A stretch of DNA of 64,000 nucleotides, taken from Cycas panzhihuaensis. Taxonomy: Eukaryota; Cycadophyta. The notes beneath the pieces were generated by a model that did no database searches, had not been told where the DNA came from, and was given only the letters and a program-made list of their open reading frames with translations. Each line of letters starts with the position of its first letter. The first letter of the stretch is position 1. The DNA lies in contig CM041465.1 of assembly GCA_023213395.1 (NCBI GenBank), forward strand, positions 127,603,741 to 127,667,740, given 5' to 3'. This document shows positions 11,117 to 23,425 of this stretch, piece by piece. The position numbers and the translations under genes are program-made.

Positions 11117-13568
11117 TCCCCCTTTAATATTTAATATTTTTAAATCTTCAAATTTTATTTTCAACCTTAGTCTTCAATATCCTCTACTTTCCTTGTATAT
11201 TGGAATCTATAAACTTGTATCAAATTGAATAAAATTATATCACCTACAACCTATAAATCTATCAATATCATGCTTATTTTCAATAAGAAATTATCTTGTA
11301 ACCTATATATAGTTATCTGTGATCATTAATGACTAACTATGAATAACCAACCTGTAATATACTTGTATACGAATCATCAATTGTTTATTAAACATCAACT
11401 AATATACATGGCTCTTACTATTATATTTATATAAAGTATTCTCTTGAATAACTTTATATCTTCACTTGTAAAGTTGTTATCAATCATCGACATCTGCAAA
11501 CCTATTATCTTAACAATTTTAAAAACTAAAATGATTATTACTATCCATATAAAATAATAACCATTTATTGAAATATATGGATAAATGATTATTGTAATTG
11601 TTAGTTCTCTAAGATGTACTTCTTGTATGTAGTTCATTAGTAAATAAGAGTAGCATAAAGTATCTAACCTCTTACATATGAGACTAATAATATACTTTGT
11701 ATGTTGTATAAGGGTAGTCTCATTTACTCACCTTTTGCATATGAGTAAATAACTTGTATGCTGCCTCCATCAGTACTTTTACACACATCTTCTATAGCTC
11801 TCTTTTAGCAACTATTAAATAACTTATTAACATCAACAAATTAATCATCTAAGCATACTAACTCTAGGAACCTGGCATACTAGTTGGGCAAGATAAGTTA
11901 GTTATAACAAGGTAATACAAATAGTGTGTTCCAATGCTTCTTATCATAAATTTCTCATTGAAAATATATATTATATATTAGTTAGACAATCTCAATAATT
12001 GAATTTTGGTACTAAGTAAATAATATATGATACTTTTCTATGTCTCATAAATAGGTAGAAATTTCACTGAATTATCATATCAACTTATTTCTCTAACAAA
12101 CAACAAATGATGTGCCCCTTATCATTTAGGGGGTGTCTTTAATCTCAAATAGGTGTCTAATAAACTAAGTGAATATAACATTTGATTATTGTTATAGTCA
12201 CTTTCTCAAATGTACTCAATACAAAGGGGGATTTGTATTATATCCAACATATGTCAAAAGATTTCCACATCAAATTTATTCCATATATTTAGGTTTTTAT
12301 TTATTTTGAGCTTTAAATATTATAAGTAAGACTTTATATATTTAATTTTAAATGAAACTTCATTTTTCATTCATCATCTATTGATAATAACATTATCATG
12401 ATCTCTAGAGTCTTTAAAAACAATAGAATATACCAAAATAGATTTGAAAAATGTTATAAAATGCAACTTTTATGAAGTTAAAACTATTTTACTAAACTTT
12501 ACCTATTAAAATATTTATTAATTAATCTCTAAAATATCCCTTGTGACTACTCATTCAACCATCTAGAAATTCTCTTTTTAATGCAATTGGCGACTTGAAA
12601 ATTAAGCACTTTAATGAAAAGATATTATAAGAAAACTATTAGTATATCTTAGAAAATCATGTGGTCCTTTAGAAAATGAGTTTAGCTTCTTTTAGCTAGG
12701 TTCTTGGTCACATTAGATCCTCCACATGACTGATTGTTGATGACTTGGGGGCTTACTGATGGATTGCATAAAAGATTTAAATTTAATTAAATATATTAAA
12801 ACATCATGTCCACTTAATAACACATACCTCATGGGTTACTATATATCTACTAGTATATGCATATTGCTTATTTTATATAAATCATTTGCTGATGGTATTA
12901 TTGGTTCACTTACTTCATAACTTCATTTATTATTTATAACATCTTTAAATTTATCATCTTCTTCATATCTCTCAACAATAAATTTATTCCAAAAATACCT
13001 TTGATTGGAAGAAAATCCACAAGCTAAAGTGGATAAAAAATATCATAAATGAAAATTGGGTAAGAGAGAGGCCATAATTTATCTTATCTAATCTTTCTAC
13101 TATTAATTATGAAATTTGGTGAGGTATCTAGTCTCATAGAATCTTAGTCACTTTTGTAGGTAGATGGCCTATATAGGTGAATGCAACTAGTAATAATATT
13201 TCTCTCATATCTTCTTCATTGGTGGACTAACTTCAAACCTACATGCTCATGAATATAGGCCTACACACATAAATATATATCCACAATAAATTTAATATCA
13301 ACATATCATCAATTTGCTATATTCTTAATGCATCATTATCTCCTATATATAACTCTAATAAACTTAATCTTACCTTAGACTCTCAGTCATATGTCATTGG
13401 TATAAATGGTATAATTAGCTTTTGTCTTATAAAAAATATACATCAAAATGGCTCATATACTAGCTCATATATTAACTTTGTCACTAGTTCAACTAATATC
13501 TCAATATGATTATGTATAGGTTTGTTGCTTGCTTCCACAAGATCTTTTATAACATGGCTCTAATACCG
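11117..13568 (-). other. R1 internal region, no recognisable genes
   Basis: The region begins (plus-strand view) with the reverse complement of a polypurine tract (TCCCCCTTTAA) and ends with the primer site. In between I see no copia or gypsy gag, protease, integrase or RT motif on either strand. The longest minus frame (80 codons, 11637-11395) is Ile-rich and unlike known proteins. A part near 13400-13540 reads for some distance on the minus strand with few stops, but I do not recognise it. The structure fits a short LARD-like non-autonomous element or one that has decayed past recognition. Confidence 0.6.
13551..13568 (-). other. R1 primer binding site
   Basis: Read on the minus strand, CGGTATTAGAGCCATG is a mutated TGGTATCAGAGC(CATG) site abutting the right LTR. 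It fixes R1 as a minus-strand element. Confidence 0.8.
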
Positions 13569-13852
13569 TGTCAGAATTTAGAATTTAACTGTGATACCAT
13601 ATTGAAATATACTCATTATATACAATGGAGGTATATCAAACACATATAATCAATGAAATATATCATGAGGAATGTATATAAATCATGCATATAAGATGAA
13701 CATATCAAGTAATAATATAAATCATAAAGTATAAATAGATTAAGCATGTAATAATCATTTACTATAGGAGATAGTTGATTTATACATGGAAAACCTAATA
13801 GGAAAAAAAACATGGGACAAGGTTAGAGTTATGAGCTCCTCTTAATGATATC
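13569..13852 (-). repeat. R1 5' LTR, first segment
   Basis: It starts TGTCAGAATTTAGAATTTAA and runs to CTTAATGATATC, where Copia B is inserted. It is homologous to 3074-3154 plus 10664-10865. Confidence 0.8.
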
Positions 13853-14323
13853 TAAAGGGGAGTGGTAGTTTGTGTTAGCTTCCACCTAAGTTTAAGTCAC
13901 ATAAAGCAGTAATAAAACAATAATAAAATATATGTATGAAAGATAATATAAGGAGGTTAAATTTATCAATCCTCCAATATTGAAATATTTCATTAATCAC
14001 ATACCATATTACATTAATATTATGCCTCGTATATATAAAATATTGATAGTTATGAGAGAGGCATGAAATATGAAGGGTTGATCATATAACATGATATTTG
14101 GCACCTTATATGATTAACTTATAAAGGCGTTACAATGAGTTATGAGCAAATATGACCCCTCGTACTTAGGCTCATAACCTCAAGTTATAAATTATCATAA
14201 ACATGAGACTAATACCCTTATAATATACTAATTTACTAACATCACTTCAATATTACAAATACATATTACATTTACAAAATGACTAATATTAAATTAATGA
14301 AATCAATATTAATTCTTCTATCA
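13853..14323 (-). repeat. Copia B 3' LTR
   Basis: It matches the right copy over its whole length, including GGGGAGTGGTAGTTTGTG, ATATGACCCCTCGTACTTAG and AACATCACTTCAATATTACAAAT. On the minus strand it begins TGATAGAAGAATT directly after a polypurine tract (minus AACGAAGGG, 14332-14324). Confidence 0.92.
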
Positions 14324-16711
14324 CCCTTCGTTAATGATGAGTTTAGTAATTTTGATACTGAGGCTAAGCTAAAATCATTCGAATTTGTCATGAGGAAGTG
14401 CTTTGGTGAAGATATCACCAATTTAATAATTAATTGGCTTGCAAAACAAATTAATCTTACTATCCTAAACATGCTCTATAAAGAAGTGATGGTGAACTTT
14501 GATATGCTTTATTTTTATATGGACACATGATTGTTGGTTAATTTAAGAACACTCTATTTATCATAGAAAAGAGTAGTGACCTATGTCTGATTAATACCAA
14601 GCTCTTTAAGAATCCTTCTAAGCCAGATAGCATTAATAGCTAAATTAACAACAACTTTATACTTTGTTCAATGGAGGATAAGGTGACATTTAGTTGCATT
14701 TTATAACTCTAAGAAATAGAGGCAAAACCTAAGTTAAAATAATAGCCTAAGGTTGATCGATTACCATCCTTGCATCTAGCTCAATAAGCATCTATGTAAC
14801 CTATCAACAAGGGATTGTCCACCTTACTATAATTAAGTCCAAACTAAAGTTAACCCTAAAGATATCTCAATATCTACATAGCTACTTTCTAATGTGAAAT
14901 CTTGGGCTAAGTCATAAACCTTAAGAAAATCCCAATAACATATGAGATATAAGGTTGAGTATGTGTGAGGTAAATTAATTTCCCCACAAGCTACCTGTAC
15001 AAAGTAAATTCTATAGGTTTACCACACTCATCAATAACTACCTTTAATCTAGTCTCTATAGGAGTTGGTAATGTCTTATATTCCTCTATTCTAAATTTTT
15101 TAAGGATATCCCTTGTATATTTGGATTATAAAAGGAAGATATGGCTTGACTATTGTCAGACTTCCATGCCATAAAAATAATAAAACAACCCAAGGTTAGT
15201 TATCTCAAAAGCTCTCCTTGGAGGTATGAAATCCACTCTATGTTATTGTCTGTTATCAACAAGTCATAAATATATAGTATAACTAGGATGATTAAATTAT
15301 TTTAGATTTTCATATATAAATTTAGATAATAAGATGAATATACAACTCTATGCTTCTAAAAGTACTTATTTATCTTCGTATACTAAGCATAATTTGACTA
15401 ATTAAGGTTATCTAGATCCTTCTTTAGGTTGTAGACTAGATGTTCCTTTCCATAAACAACTTAGCTAGGAGGTTGACTTAGGCATACTTCCTCTTATAAA
15501 TCACTATTCATAAAGGTACTTTTTATATCCATATGAAAATAAGCTAGTTAAACTAAACTACTAATGCTAAAATAAGCCTAATAATGGTCTTGTTGGCAAT
15601 AGGGAAAAATGTATCATCATAATAAATGCCCTCAATCTATTTCAAACCTTTAGCAACCAAACATGATTTATGATGTTAAATAGAGCCATCTATATAAAAT
15701 TTTATTTTATAAATCTATCTATAATTAATTGGTTTCTATCCTTTAGGAAACTCAACTAGCTCCTAAGTATTATTTTACAAAATAAAGTCCATCTTCTCAT
15801 TCATAGTTGCTTACCACTTTTGATTTGTAATAACTTCTTTAAAAGTGATAGGTTTAGGAGTTGATAATACTTTTACCATTAAGGCAAAGTTGGTAGATGA
15901 CCTATATTTAAATTGCTTTTAGTTTATTGAGGAGGTGATGGAACATAAGAGATCATTTACAAGTACCATATAGGGAGCTACTTTGATGTGACCTCCTCTT
16001 AAACATCTTTTATAGGACTTATTGATATAGATATTGAAGTAGACGATAGAGTGTAAACAAAGTACCAAGAGTATATGACATTGATAGAGGTAATTGAATT
16101 ATTGGAATATTTTGAGCAGCAGGAGGAAGAGGAGCAAGAGCTTCTGTAGGATGTTCATCAAAGAATGAAGGTTGACTCATGTCAAAGTCCTAGTTATCTT
16201 CTAAAAAAATAACATCTCAAGATATATACATTTGTTTAGTAGCAAGATCATAAAGTTTGTATGCTTTGTAATTCGACTAGTAACTAATGAAAATATATTT
16301 CTTGCTCTTGTCATCAAGCATTTTTCTTTATTCTTTTGGTATAAGCATTTATGTTATAGAACAAAAAGTATAGCAATATGAGACCATGGGTTTTTGACCT
16401 GATTAGGCCTCCTTAGGTGTAATATTTAAAATTGCCTTGGTTGGACTTTGATTTATAAGGTAAGGAATTATATTAAGGGCTTTAATACATAATTAAAGTT
16501 CTAAATTTTTAGTAGAAAGCATGGCTTTTCCTTTGTTAAGCAAGGTCTAATTCATACGATTAGTAACTCCATTTTACTGAGTTATACAAGGGGCAAAAAA
16601 CTACCATTTAATGCTATTATCTTTGTAAAATTAAGCAAACTCTCTTGAAGTGTATTCACCTCTATACACCATGCTTAAAATTTCTAATTTTTTAAAATGC
16701 TTTTAATTTCT
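14324..16711 (-). pseudogene. Copia B pol, C-terminal part: integrase end, RT, RNase H
   Basis: Read on the minus strand from 16711, the first text is integrase around its second and third catalytic residues (YRGEYTSREFA, then QNGV-like ITQ*NGVTNRMN near 16570 and AMLSTKNLEL). RT follows; its catalytic box near 15285-15262 reads YIYD instead of YVDD, so one Asp is lost (GAT to TAT). The last part is RNase H, ending with IGDIFTKALPHDKF near 14400, a hallmark of the copia C-terminus. Stops are frequent, many as TAG/TAA for Gln and TGA for Trp. The start of this piece continues directly from 23426 once the gypsy element and one TTTCT copy are removed. Non-functional. Confidence 0.88.
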
Positions 16712-17765
16712 TGATCCAGGAGGATCTACCATATGTTTACAGGATGATGAAAATGCTAGGCATTGGCATAACTAAAAGAGATATGGCCAAATGGTATCAA
16801 AATTCTATGATTTTTTTTTTAAAGGGATAAGACACATCTCACTAGATGTGTACAAAAGGTGGGGTTCAGAAAATATCATTTGATTAGAGTTCAAGCCTTG
16901 TCTTTGCATAAAAATTAATCCCACAGCTAGCAGAAAAAAATAGAAAATATATATTATGATTATATGAATAGAAACATGGCCAAATGACATCCAAATGAGC
17001 TAAAATTTTGAGGAAGCGGAGGAGACATGCGTTCCTATACATATAACAAATTTGAGCTAAACTGGAGTCCGTTAAGGTCAGTTACAAGCCATAACTTGCA
17101 AGAATTGCATGAAGGCCACTTAGACAGCAGAAAAATAGCAAATACATATTATTATTAAATGAATAAAAATGTAGTCAAATAACATCCAAAGGAGCTGAAA
17201 ATTTAAGGAAGCTGAGGGGACATGCGTTCCTATAGGTGTACCAAATTTGAGCCAAATTGGAGTATGTTAAGATCTGTTACAAGCTACAAATTTTTAAGAA
17301 TTGTATGAAGGCCACTTGGACAACATGCATTCTGGTGGTTAGTGGTTATACTTGCATGATTGCCACTTGTTAAACATGCAATTCAGGTTTCTTTCTATAA
17401 ATTGAGCCCTTCTACAGGTTGGAGAGGTGGTTCTTGGAGACTTGACTTGGGAAGCATCCTTGGAGAGGCATTTGGAGGGTTGGAGTCCCCCTTATGGTAT
17501 AATTGTAACATTTATTCCTTGTAATTTTACCATTCTTTTGCTAGTTGATTTCTCCACCATTAAATGGAGATTTTTATGGTTTAATAAAAGTATTACTCCC
17601 CATACTTTTGGATGAATGTCAAGAATAAATGATTTGGTGTAGAATTTTCCTTTCATGGGCTCATTGTTGTTTTGATGTTATTGAGCTTTCTACACTAACT
17701 CCCAGGATCTCAAGGAGGAAAGGTTGATAATTGATTTCTTCACCAACTAAGATCTTTTGGGATCA
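16712..17765 (+). repeat. Gypsy 5' LTR
   Basis: It carries a TATA box (17396) and an internal tandem duplication of about 196 bp: the block with AGCAGAAAAA...GAATAGAAACATGGCC...GAAGGCCACTT (from ~16929) recurs from ~17125. The duplication is also in the 3' LTR, so it predates insertion. A minus-strand 61-codon frame in it is simply LTR sequence. Confidence 0.95.
17396..17403 (+). promoter_or_regulatory. Probable LTR TATA box
   Basis: TATAAATT is followed by GAGCCC and lies ~370 bp before the LTR end, a suitable place for the pol II promoter of the element. The same site is in the 3' LTR at 23051-23058. Confidence 0.6.
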
Positions 17766-17770
17766 TATTT

Positions 17771-17783
17771 TGGTATCAGAGCC
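17771..17783 (+). other. Gypsy primer binding site (tRNA-Met)
   Basis: TGGTATCAGAGCC lies five bases after the 5' LTR and is an unmutated form of the site seen in decayed form in the other elements. Confidence 0.95.
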
Positions 17784-17842
17784 TCTGATCTTTGTTGTAG
17801 GGACTTGAATGGTATAAACAAGGAAAGGATACAAAGAGAAAG

Positions 17843-18983
17843 GTGAAGACTTTCTTGTGTTGCAATCACCAAGAAGACAAAGAAAGAATCCAAGCACCAT
17901 GGTCAAAAGAAGATGGAGAAATTAGATTTGAAAAGCTTGAGAAGAACGTAGAAGCCTTGATGCAAATGATGACCCACCTTCTACCTCTAGTCAAAGGAAA
18001 GGCAAAGAGAAGGAATTTGAAGGAGGATCCACATATGACCACGACCATGAAGAGGAAGAGGAGGAGACCTTAAAGCACTCTTTTGAAGAAAGCAAGGGTA
18101 CTTCATCTCATCAACCCTTCAAGGTGGAGGCAAAGTTGGATATTCCAACTTATGATGGAGAGGTAAATGCTGAAAAGTTGGACCATTGGTTGGATCAACT
18201 TGAAACCTACTTCACAATCTATGCTTATAGTAATGCTCAAAAGCTTTCATTTGCTAGGCTCAAGTTGTGTAAACATGCATTGACATGGTGGAATGCATAT
18301 TTGAAAACTCATGATGTATCTTCTTTTCATGGAGGGATTTTAAGAAAATAATAAAGAAGCAATTCTACCCCATAGGTCATGAGGAAGACCAATGGGTCAC
18401 TTGGCAATATTTACGCCAAGGAGAGGTGTAAGTGTCCAAGACTATACTTCTTTATTTTTAGGCATGGCATGCTACTTGGTATTAATATGGATGAACATGT
18501 CACTCTTATGAAATTCATTGGAGGATTACATGAATACATAAGGAAGGAACTAAGGCTTTTTAAGGTTCAATCCATTGGAGAAGCAAGTAGGATGGCTATG
18601 GCAATAGAAAGTAAAAGTAAGAAATCTACATTCATATCTAAAGATTCTACTTTTACTTCTAATAAGTATGAAAAGAATCCTAAATTGCACTCATCAAAAA
18701 GACAAGAAGGAAAGAGGAAAAGAACTAATTTTGTTAAAAGTTCTAACTATTGTGAGCATTGTGATATTAGTGGTCATATTACAAAAAGTGTTGGAAGTTG
18801 CATCCGAACTAAAGCCAAGCATATCAAGGATATGGAATTAAGAAAGAAGAAAAAAGGGAAAGCACTACTTTCTGAGGTGGAGATTCAAAGTGAAGGAGAA
18901 GAAGAGAAGGTCACTCTACTTACAAATTATGAAGATGATGCTACAGGAGGAACTATTTCACTTGAAGCTTCAAGTAGGAAATA
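17843..18983 (+). pseudogene. Gypsy gag remnant
   Basis: Three frame segments together give a gypsy gag. The first (17843-18073) is charged and Lys-rich. The second (18124-18351) holds the Retrotrans_gag core: LDIPTYDGE, LDHWLDQLETYF, then LTWWNAYLK. The third (18379-18984) continues with GINMDEHVTLMKFIGGL and AMAIESK and a zinc-knuckle region near 18750 (YCEHCDISGHITKS). The first two Cys and the His are in place but the last Cys is displaced, so the knuckle is broken. A highly charged tail (EGEEEKVTLL) follows. Frameshifts near 18080 and 18360 split the gene. The role would be particle assembly and RNA packaging. Confidence 0.9.
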
Positions 18984-21900
18984 GTATGATTGGTGCCATT
19001 ATAGATCCGGAAGCCAAAAGAATTTGATCTCGAGAAAGTTTGGTAAGAGCATTGGTTTGGTAACTACTCCTCACCCTCATCCATATCCTCTTGGTTGGAT
19101 CCATAAAGATGTGGAAATGCAAATATCAAAGCAATGTACACTTAAATTTTCCATCACTAATGATTTTGTTGATGAGGTAATATGTGATGTGGTGCCCCGG
19201 ATGTATGCCATGTTGTGCTTGGAAGTCCCTACTTGTGGGATCGAGATGCACTCTTCTATCGAAGGGAGAGAAAGTATCGATTGATGAAGGATAACAAGGG
19301 CTTCATCATAAAGGCCACAAAGAAGCACTTGGATAAAATAGCATTAATTTCAGCTACTCAAGCAAAAGGATGATCAATGCATGTGGTAAATTTGTCATCT
19401 TAATGGTAAGGAGAAAAGAAGAGCCAAGAGATGAAGAAAGTCCTTCTACTCACACTCTTCTTATATCACCTAAACAAATGCAACAAATTGAGGAGTTAAA
19501 GACAAGGTATGATATTCTATTTCAACATGTTGATGGGCTTCCACCAAAGAGAAAGATAGAGCATGAAATCACTCTTGTAGGAGATGCACCATTACCTAAT
19601 GTTGCTTTGTATAGCACTCCATTGTAGAAAATAATGAGATAAAGAGGCAAGTTGAGGAGTTGCTTGATCAAGGGGTCATAAGACCTTCATGTTCACCTTG
19701 TGGGTCACCAATTGTCTTGGTGCCTAAGAAGGATGGAGGATGGAGAATGTGTATAGATTTTCGTGCTTTGAATAAAATTACAATTAAAAATCGCTACCCT
19801 TTGCCTCGTATAGATGATTTGCTTGATCAAATTCAAAGATGCTTGTTATTTCACTAAATTGGATTTAAAAGTGGTTATCACCAAGTTAGGGTCAAGGAGG
19901 AGGACACATGGAAGACGGCCTTCAAAACAAAGCAAGGACTCTTTGAATGGATGGTTATGCCTTTCGGATTGTGTAATGCTCCGCAACATTCATGAGGCTA
20001 ATGAATGAAATATTAAGGCCTTACTTGGATAATTTTGTGGTTTACTATCTTGCTGACACTTTGATTTTCAAGAACACATGGGAGGAACATTTGCACATAG
20101 AAGAAGTTTTAAAGACTATGGCTAAGCATCATTTGAAGCTTAATGTGAAGAAGTGTGAATTTGGCAAGGAGAACTTGATCTTCTTAGGCTTTGTGGTTGG
20201 AGGAGGAAAGTTAAGCATTGATCCACTCAAGACTCAAGCCATCCTCAAATGGCCTAGGCCAACAAACATCACAGAGGAGAGAAGTTTTTTAGGAGCTTGT
20301 CAATACTTGAGAAAGTTCATTCTTCATTTCTCACAGGTTGCAACACCTCTACATGGATTGACAAAATCTAGTAGAAAGTTTACTTGGGGTTCTAAGGAGG
20401 AAGAAGCCTTTCTTCTTTTAAAGAAGAAAATTTGTGAAGCATCGGTTTTGGCAATGCCAAATTTGCAAAGGCCTTTTGAAGTAGAAGCTGATGCAAGTGG
20501 AAATGCGATGGGAGTTGTCCTTATTCAAGATGGGAAGCCTATTGCGTACCATTGGAAGTCTTCACCCTCAAGTGAAGAACTACCCAACATATGATCGAGA
20601 AATGTTCGCACTTCATCAAGCATGCAAGCATTGGAGGTCATACTTGCTTTCGGAAAAGAGGTTGTAGTTCATACCGATCATAAGCCTCTTCAATTTTTAC
20701 AAACTCAAAGTAAATTACAAAGAAGCAAGACACATGAAGTGGATGAGTTATTTACAACAATTCAATATTGTAATTAAGTATAAAAGGGATCTAATAACAA
20801 AATTCGATATGTTATCTAGACCACCTTGTTCCACTTCTTCTTCTACTTTTGTATGTAGTTCTCTTATGAGTTTGCGGGTGGAACCAATGCATCATGAAGA
20901 GTACAAAGACTTGTACCATGAAGATGAAGCTTTGAAGGAAGAATTAGAGAACCTAGCGAAAGGAAGACCTTCCCACTTGCTTGGAAGGATGGTCTACTTT
21001 TCAAAGGAGAGCGACTCTGTGTTCCATCAAAAGGAGACAAGATCAAGTGGCTTAGAAGCCCATACTTCTAAAGTAGTGGTCACTTTGGTATAGAAGACTT
21101 TAGCAAACTTGAGAAGATATGTTGTATGGCCAAAATGCAAAATGATGTAAAAATATGTAAAAGGATGTGTAATGTGTAATACTTCTAAGCCTTCTTCTAG
21201 AAAATTAGGATTGTATACACCACTACCTATTCCCACTAGGCCTTGGGAAAGTATCTCCATTGATTTTTAGGGGACTTCCCATGACTAGGAAGGGACATGA
21301 TTATCTTTTGTTGTTGTAGATAGGTTTAGTAAAATGATATGTCTAATACCTTGTAAGAAGACAATCACAGTGCAGGGAGCATTTGAGTTATTCTTCGAGC
21401 ATGTATGGAAGAATTTTGGCTTGCCTTCTTCCATCATTTCGCATCGTGGACACTCGATTCCTTTCATCATTTTGGAAGTCACTATGGGAGATGATGGATA
21501 CCAAATTGAAGAGGAGTACAAGTTTCCATCCTCAAGCAGATGGACAAACCAAGTAGTGAGCAGAACTTTGGTACATCTATTGAGGATACAATTCCAAGCA
21601 TCCAAAGACTTGGGATGAATCATTGGCTTTTCTACAATTTGCTTTTAATAGAGCAATGCATGCATCACACTCTAAAGCACATTTTGAAGTTTTTTTGGGA
21701 TACTTACCTCAAAGTCCATTTGACTTAGAGTTTTCCATGCAAGCTAAGGAAGGATCCGTCAAAGAGAAGGAGGAGCATGACAAGGCTTTAAGATACTTGG
21801 AGAAGATCCAGAGAGTCCACAAAGAAGTACATGATCAACTTCTAAGGACTCAACAAAAGTACAAGGAAAGACATGACAAGTATAGGCAAGAGTGTACTTT

Positions 21901-22137
21901 CCAAGAAGGAGATTTAGTATGGTTATACTTGAGCAAGGAGAGGTTAAAAGGAGAAGGTAAGAAACTCAAACCTATAAGGTATGGACCATTCAAGATTTTG
22001 AGAAAAGTAGGTGGCAATGCTTTCCAACTTGATCTTCCACCTTATATGCAAATATATTCTGTAGTAAATGCTGAATACTTAAAGCTCTTTGAGCCCTCCA
22101 TGCTAGATGAGGAACAGGACCAGTTCACTTTACCTTG
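18984..22137 (+). pseudogene. Gypsy pol remnant: protease, RT, RNase H, integrase
   Basis: Protease text spans about 18985-19370 (QKNLIS, then IHKDVEMQISKQCTLKFSI); its catalytic Asp region is shifted out of frame. RT spans about 19640-20240: [33 protein letters not shown], then, after a frameshift near 19845, the catalytic box, which reads YYLADT instead of a YxDD form. RNase H (near 20380-20760) starts RPFEVEADASGNAMG and has HTDHKPLQFL in another frame. Integrase begins with an HHCC-like finger (GHFGIE near 21078), has its first Asp (SIDF near 21260), but the second catalytic region (SHRGHSIPF) and the third are damaged. The last frame, 21623-22138, is open for 171 codons and ends in a normal integrase C-terminus. 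At least six frame changes. Non-functional. Confidence 0.93.
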
Positions 22138-22366
22138 ATTGATGATTTGTATTTGGAAAGTGAGGAGCCTCTCAAGGAAGATTGTATCTTGAGAGAAAAT
22201 CTTCCAAAACAAGACATAAGACACATGAATCTTTCAAGATTGGAGTAGCAGGGCAATTGCCTAGTAAGGCCAAGTGGTTTAGTAGGAAACAAGGAGAACA
22301 AAACTTCCCCCATCTCCAATTCTAAGCCAAACAGGAGTTGGCTATTTTCCAAGGAAGGGGGAGCCA
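22138..22366 (+). other. Gypsy 3' untranslated part with polypurine tract
   Basis: A decayed reading frame continues past the integrase stop without known motifs. AAGGAAGGGGGA at 22351-22362 is the polypurine tract, four bases before the 3' LTR. Confidence 0.85.
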
Positions 22367-23420
22367 TGATCCAGGAGGATCTACCATATGTTTACAGGAT
22401 GATGAAAATGCTAGGCATTGGCATAACTAAAAGAGATATGGCCAAATGGTATCAAAATTATATGAAATTTTTTTTAAAGGGATAAGACACATCTCACTAG
22501 ATGTGTACAAAAGGTGGGGTTCAGAAAATATCATTTGATTAGAGTTCAAGCCTTGTCTTTGCATAAAAATCAATCCCACAGCTAGCAGAAAAAAATAGAA
22601 AATATATATTATAATTATATGAATAGAAACATGGCCAAATGACATCCAAATGAGCTAAAATTTTGAGGAAGCGGAGGAGACATATGTTCCTATACGTGGA
22701 ACAAATTTGAGCTGAATTGGAGTCCGTTAAGGTCAGTTACAAGCTGCAACTTTCAAGAATTGCATGAAGGCCACTTGGACAGCAGAAAAACAGCAAATAC
22801 ATATTATTATTAAATGAATAAAAATGTAGTCAAATGACATCCAAATGAGCTGAAAATTTGAGGAAGCTGAGGGGACATGTGTTCCTATAGGTGTACCAAA
22901 TTTGAGCTAAATTGAAGTACGTTAAGATCTGTTACAAGCTACAACCTTTTAAGAATTGTATGAAGGCCACTTAGACAACATGCATTCTGGTGGTTAGTGG
23001 TTATACTTGCATGATTGCCACTTGTTAAACATGAAATTCAGGTTTCTTTCTATAAATTGAGCCCTTCTACAGGTTGGAGAGGTGGTTCTTGGAGACTTGA
23101 CTTGGGAAGCATCCTTGGAGAGGCATTTGGAGGGTTGGAGTCCCCCTTATGGTATAATTGTAACATTTATTCCTTGTAATTTTACCATTCTTTTGCTAGT
23201 TGATTTCTCCACCATTAAATGAAGATTTTCATGGTCTAATAAAAGTATTACTCCTCATACTTTTAGATGAATGTCAAGAATAAATGATTTGGTGTATAAT
23301 TTTCCTTTCATGGGCTCATTGTTGTTTTGATGTTATTGAGCTTTCTACACTAACTCCCAGGATCTCAAGGAGGAAAGGTTGATAATTGATTTCTTCACCA
23401 ACTAAGCTCTTTTGGGATCA
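22367..23420 (+). repeat. Gypsy 3' LTR
   Basis: It has the same length as the 5' LTR (1054 bp) and ~97% identity. The target duplication TTTCT follows at 23421, and Copia B integrase text resumes. Confidence 0.96.
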
Positions 23421-23425
23421 TTTCT

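Larger units (their letters stand above)
16712..23420 (+). mobile_element. Ty3/gypsy element inside Copia B integrase; youngest insertion
   Basis: Both LTRs are 1054 bp (16712-17765 and 22367-23420), starting TGATCCAGG and ending TTGGGATCA. The element is flanked by a perfect TTTCT duplication (16707-16711, 23421-23425). By eye I count about 35 differences between LTRs, about 97% identity, the highest in the window. The order gag, protease, RT, RNase H, integrase is that of Ty3/gypsy. The integrase end (GDLVWLYLSKERL...YGPFKILRKVG...SVVNAEYLKL) is typical of plant gypsy elements; no chromodomain is evident. The internal part is 4.6 kb. It has fewer lesions than its neighbours, but frameshifts, stops and a broken RT box make it inactive. 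Confidence 0.96.

Noticed and set aside
14279-14530. Plus-strand 83-codon frame that looks protein-like
   Set aside because: It is the mirror of the Copia B RNase H C-terminus (IFTKALPHDKF on the minus strand).
16805-16990. Minus-strand frame repeated at 22427-22645
   Set aside because: Both lie inside the gypsy LTRs and are identical because the LTRs are.
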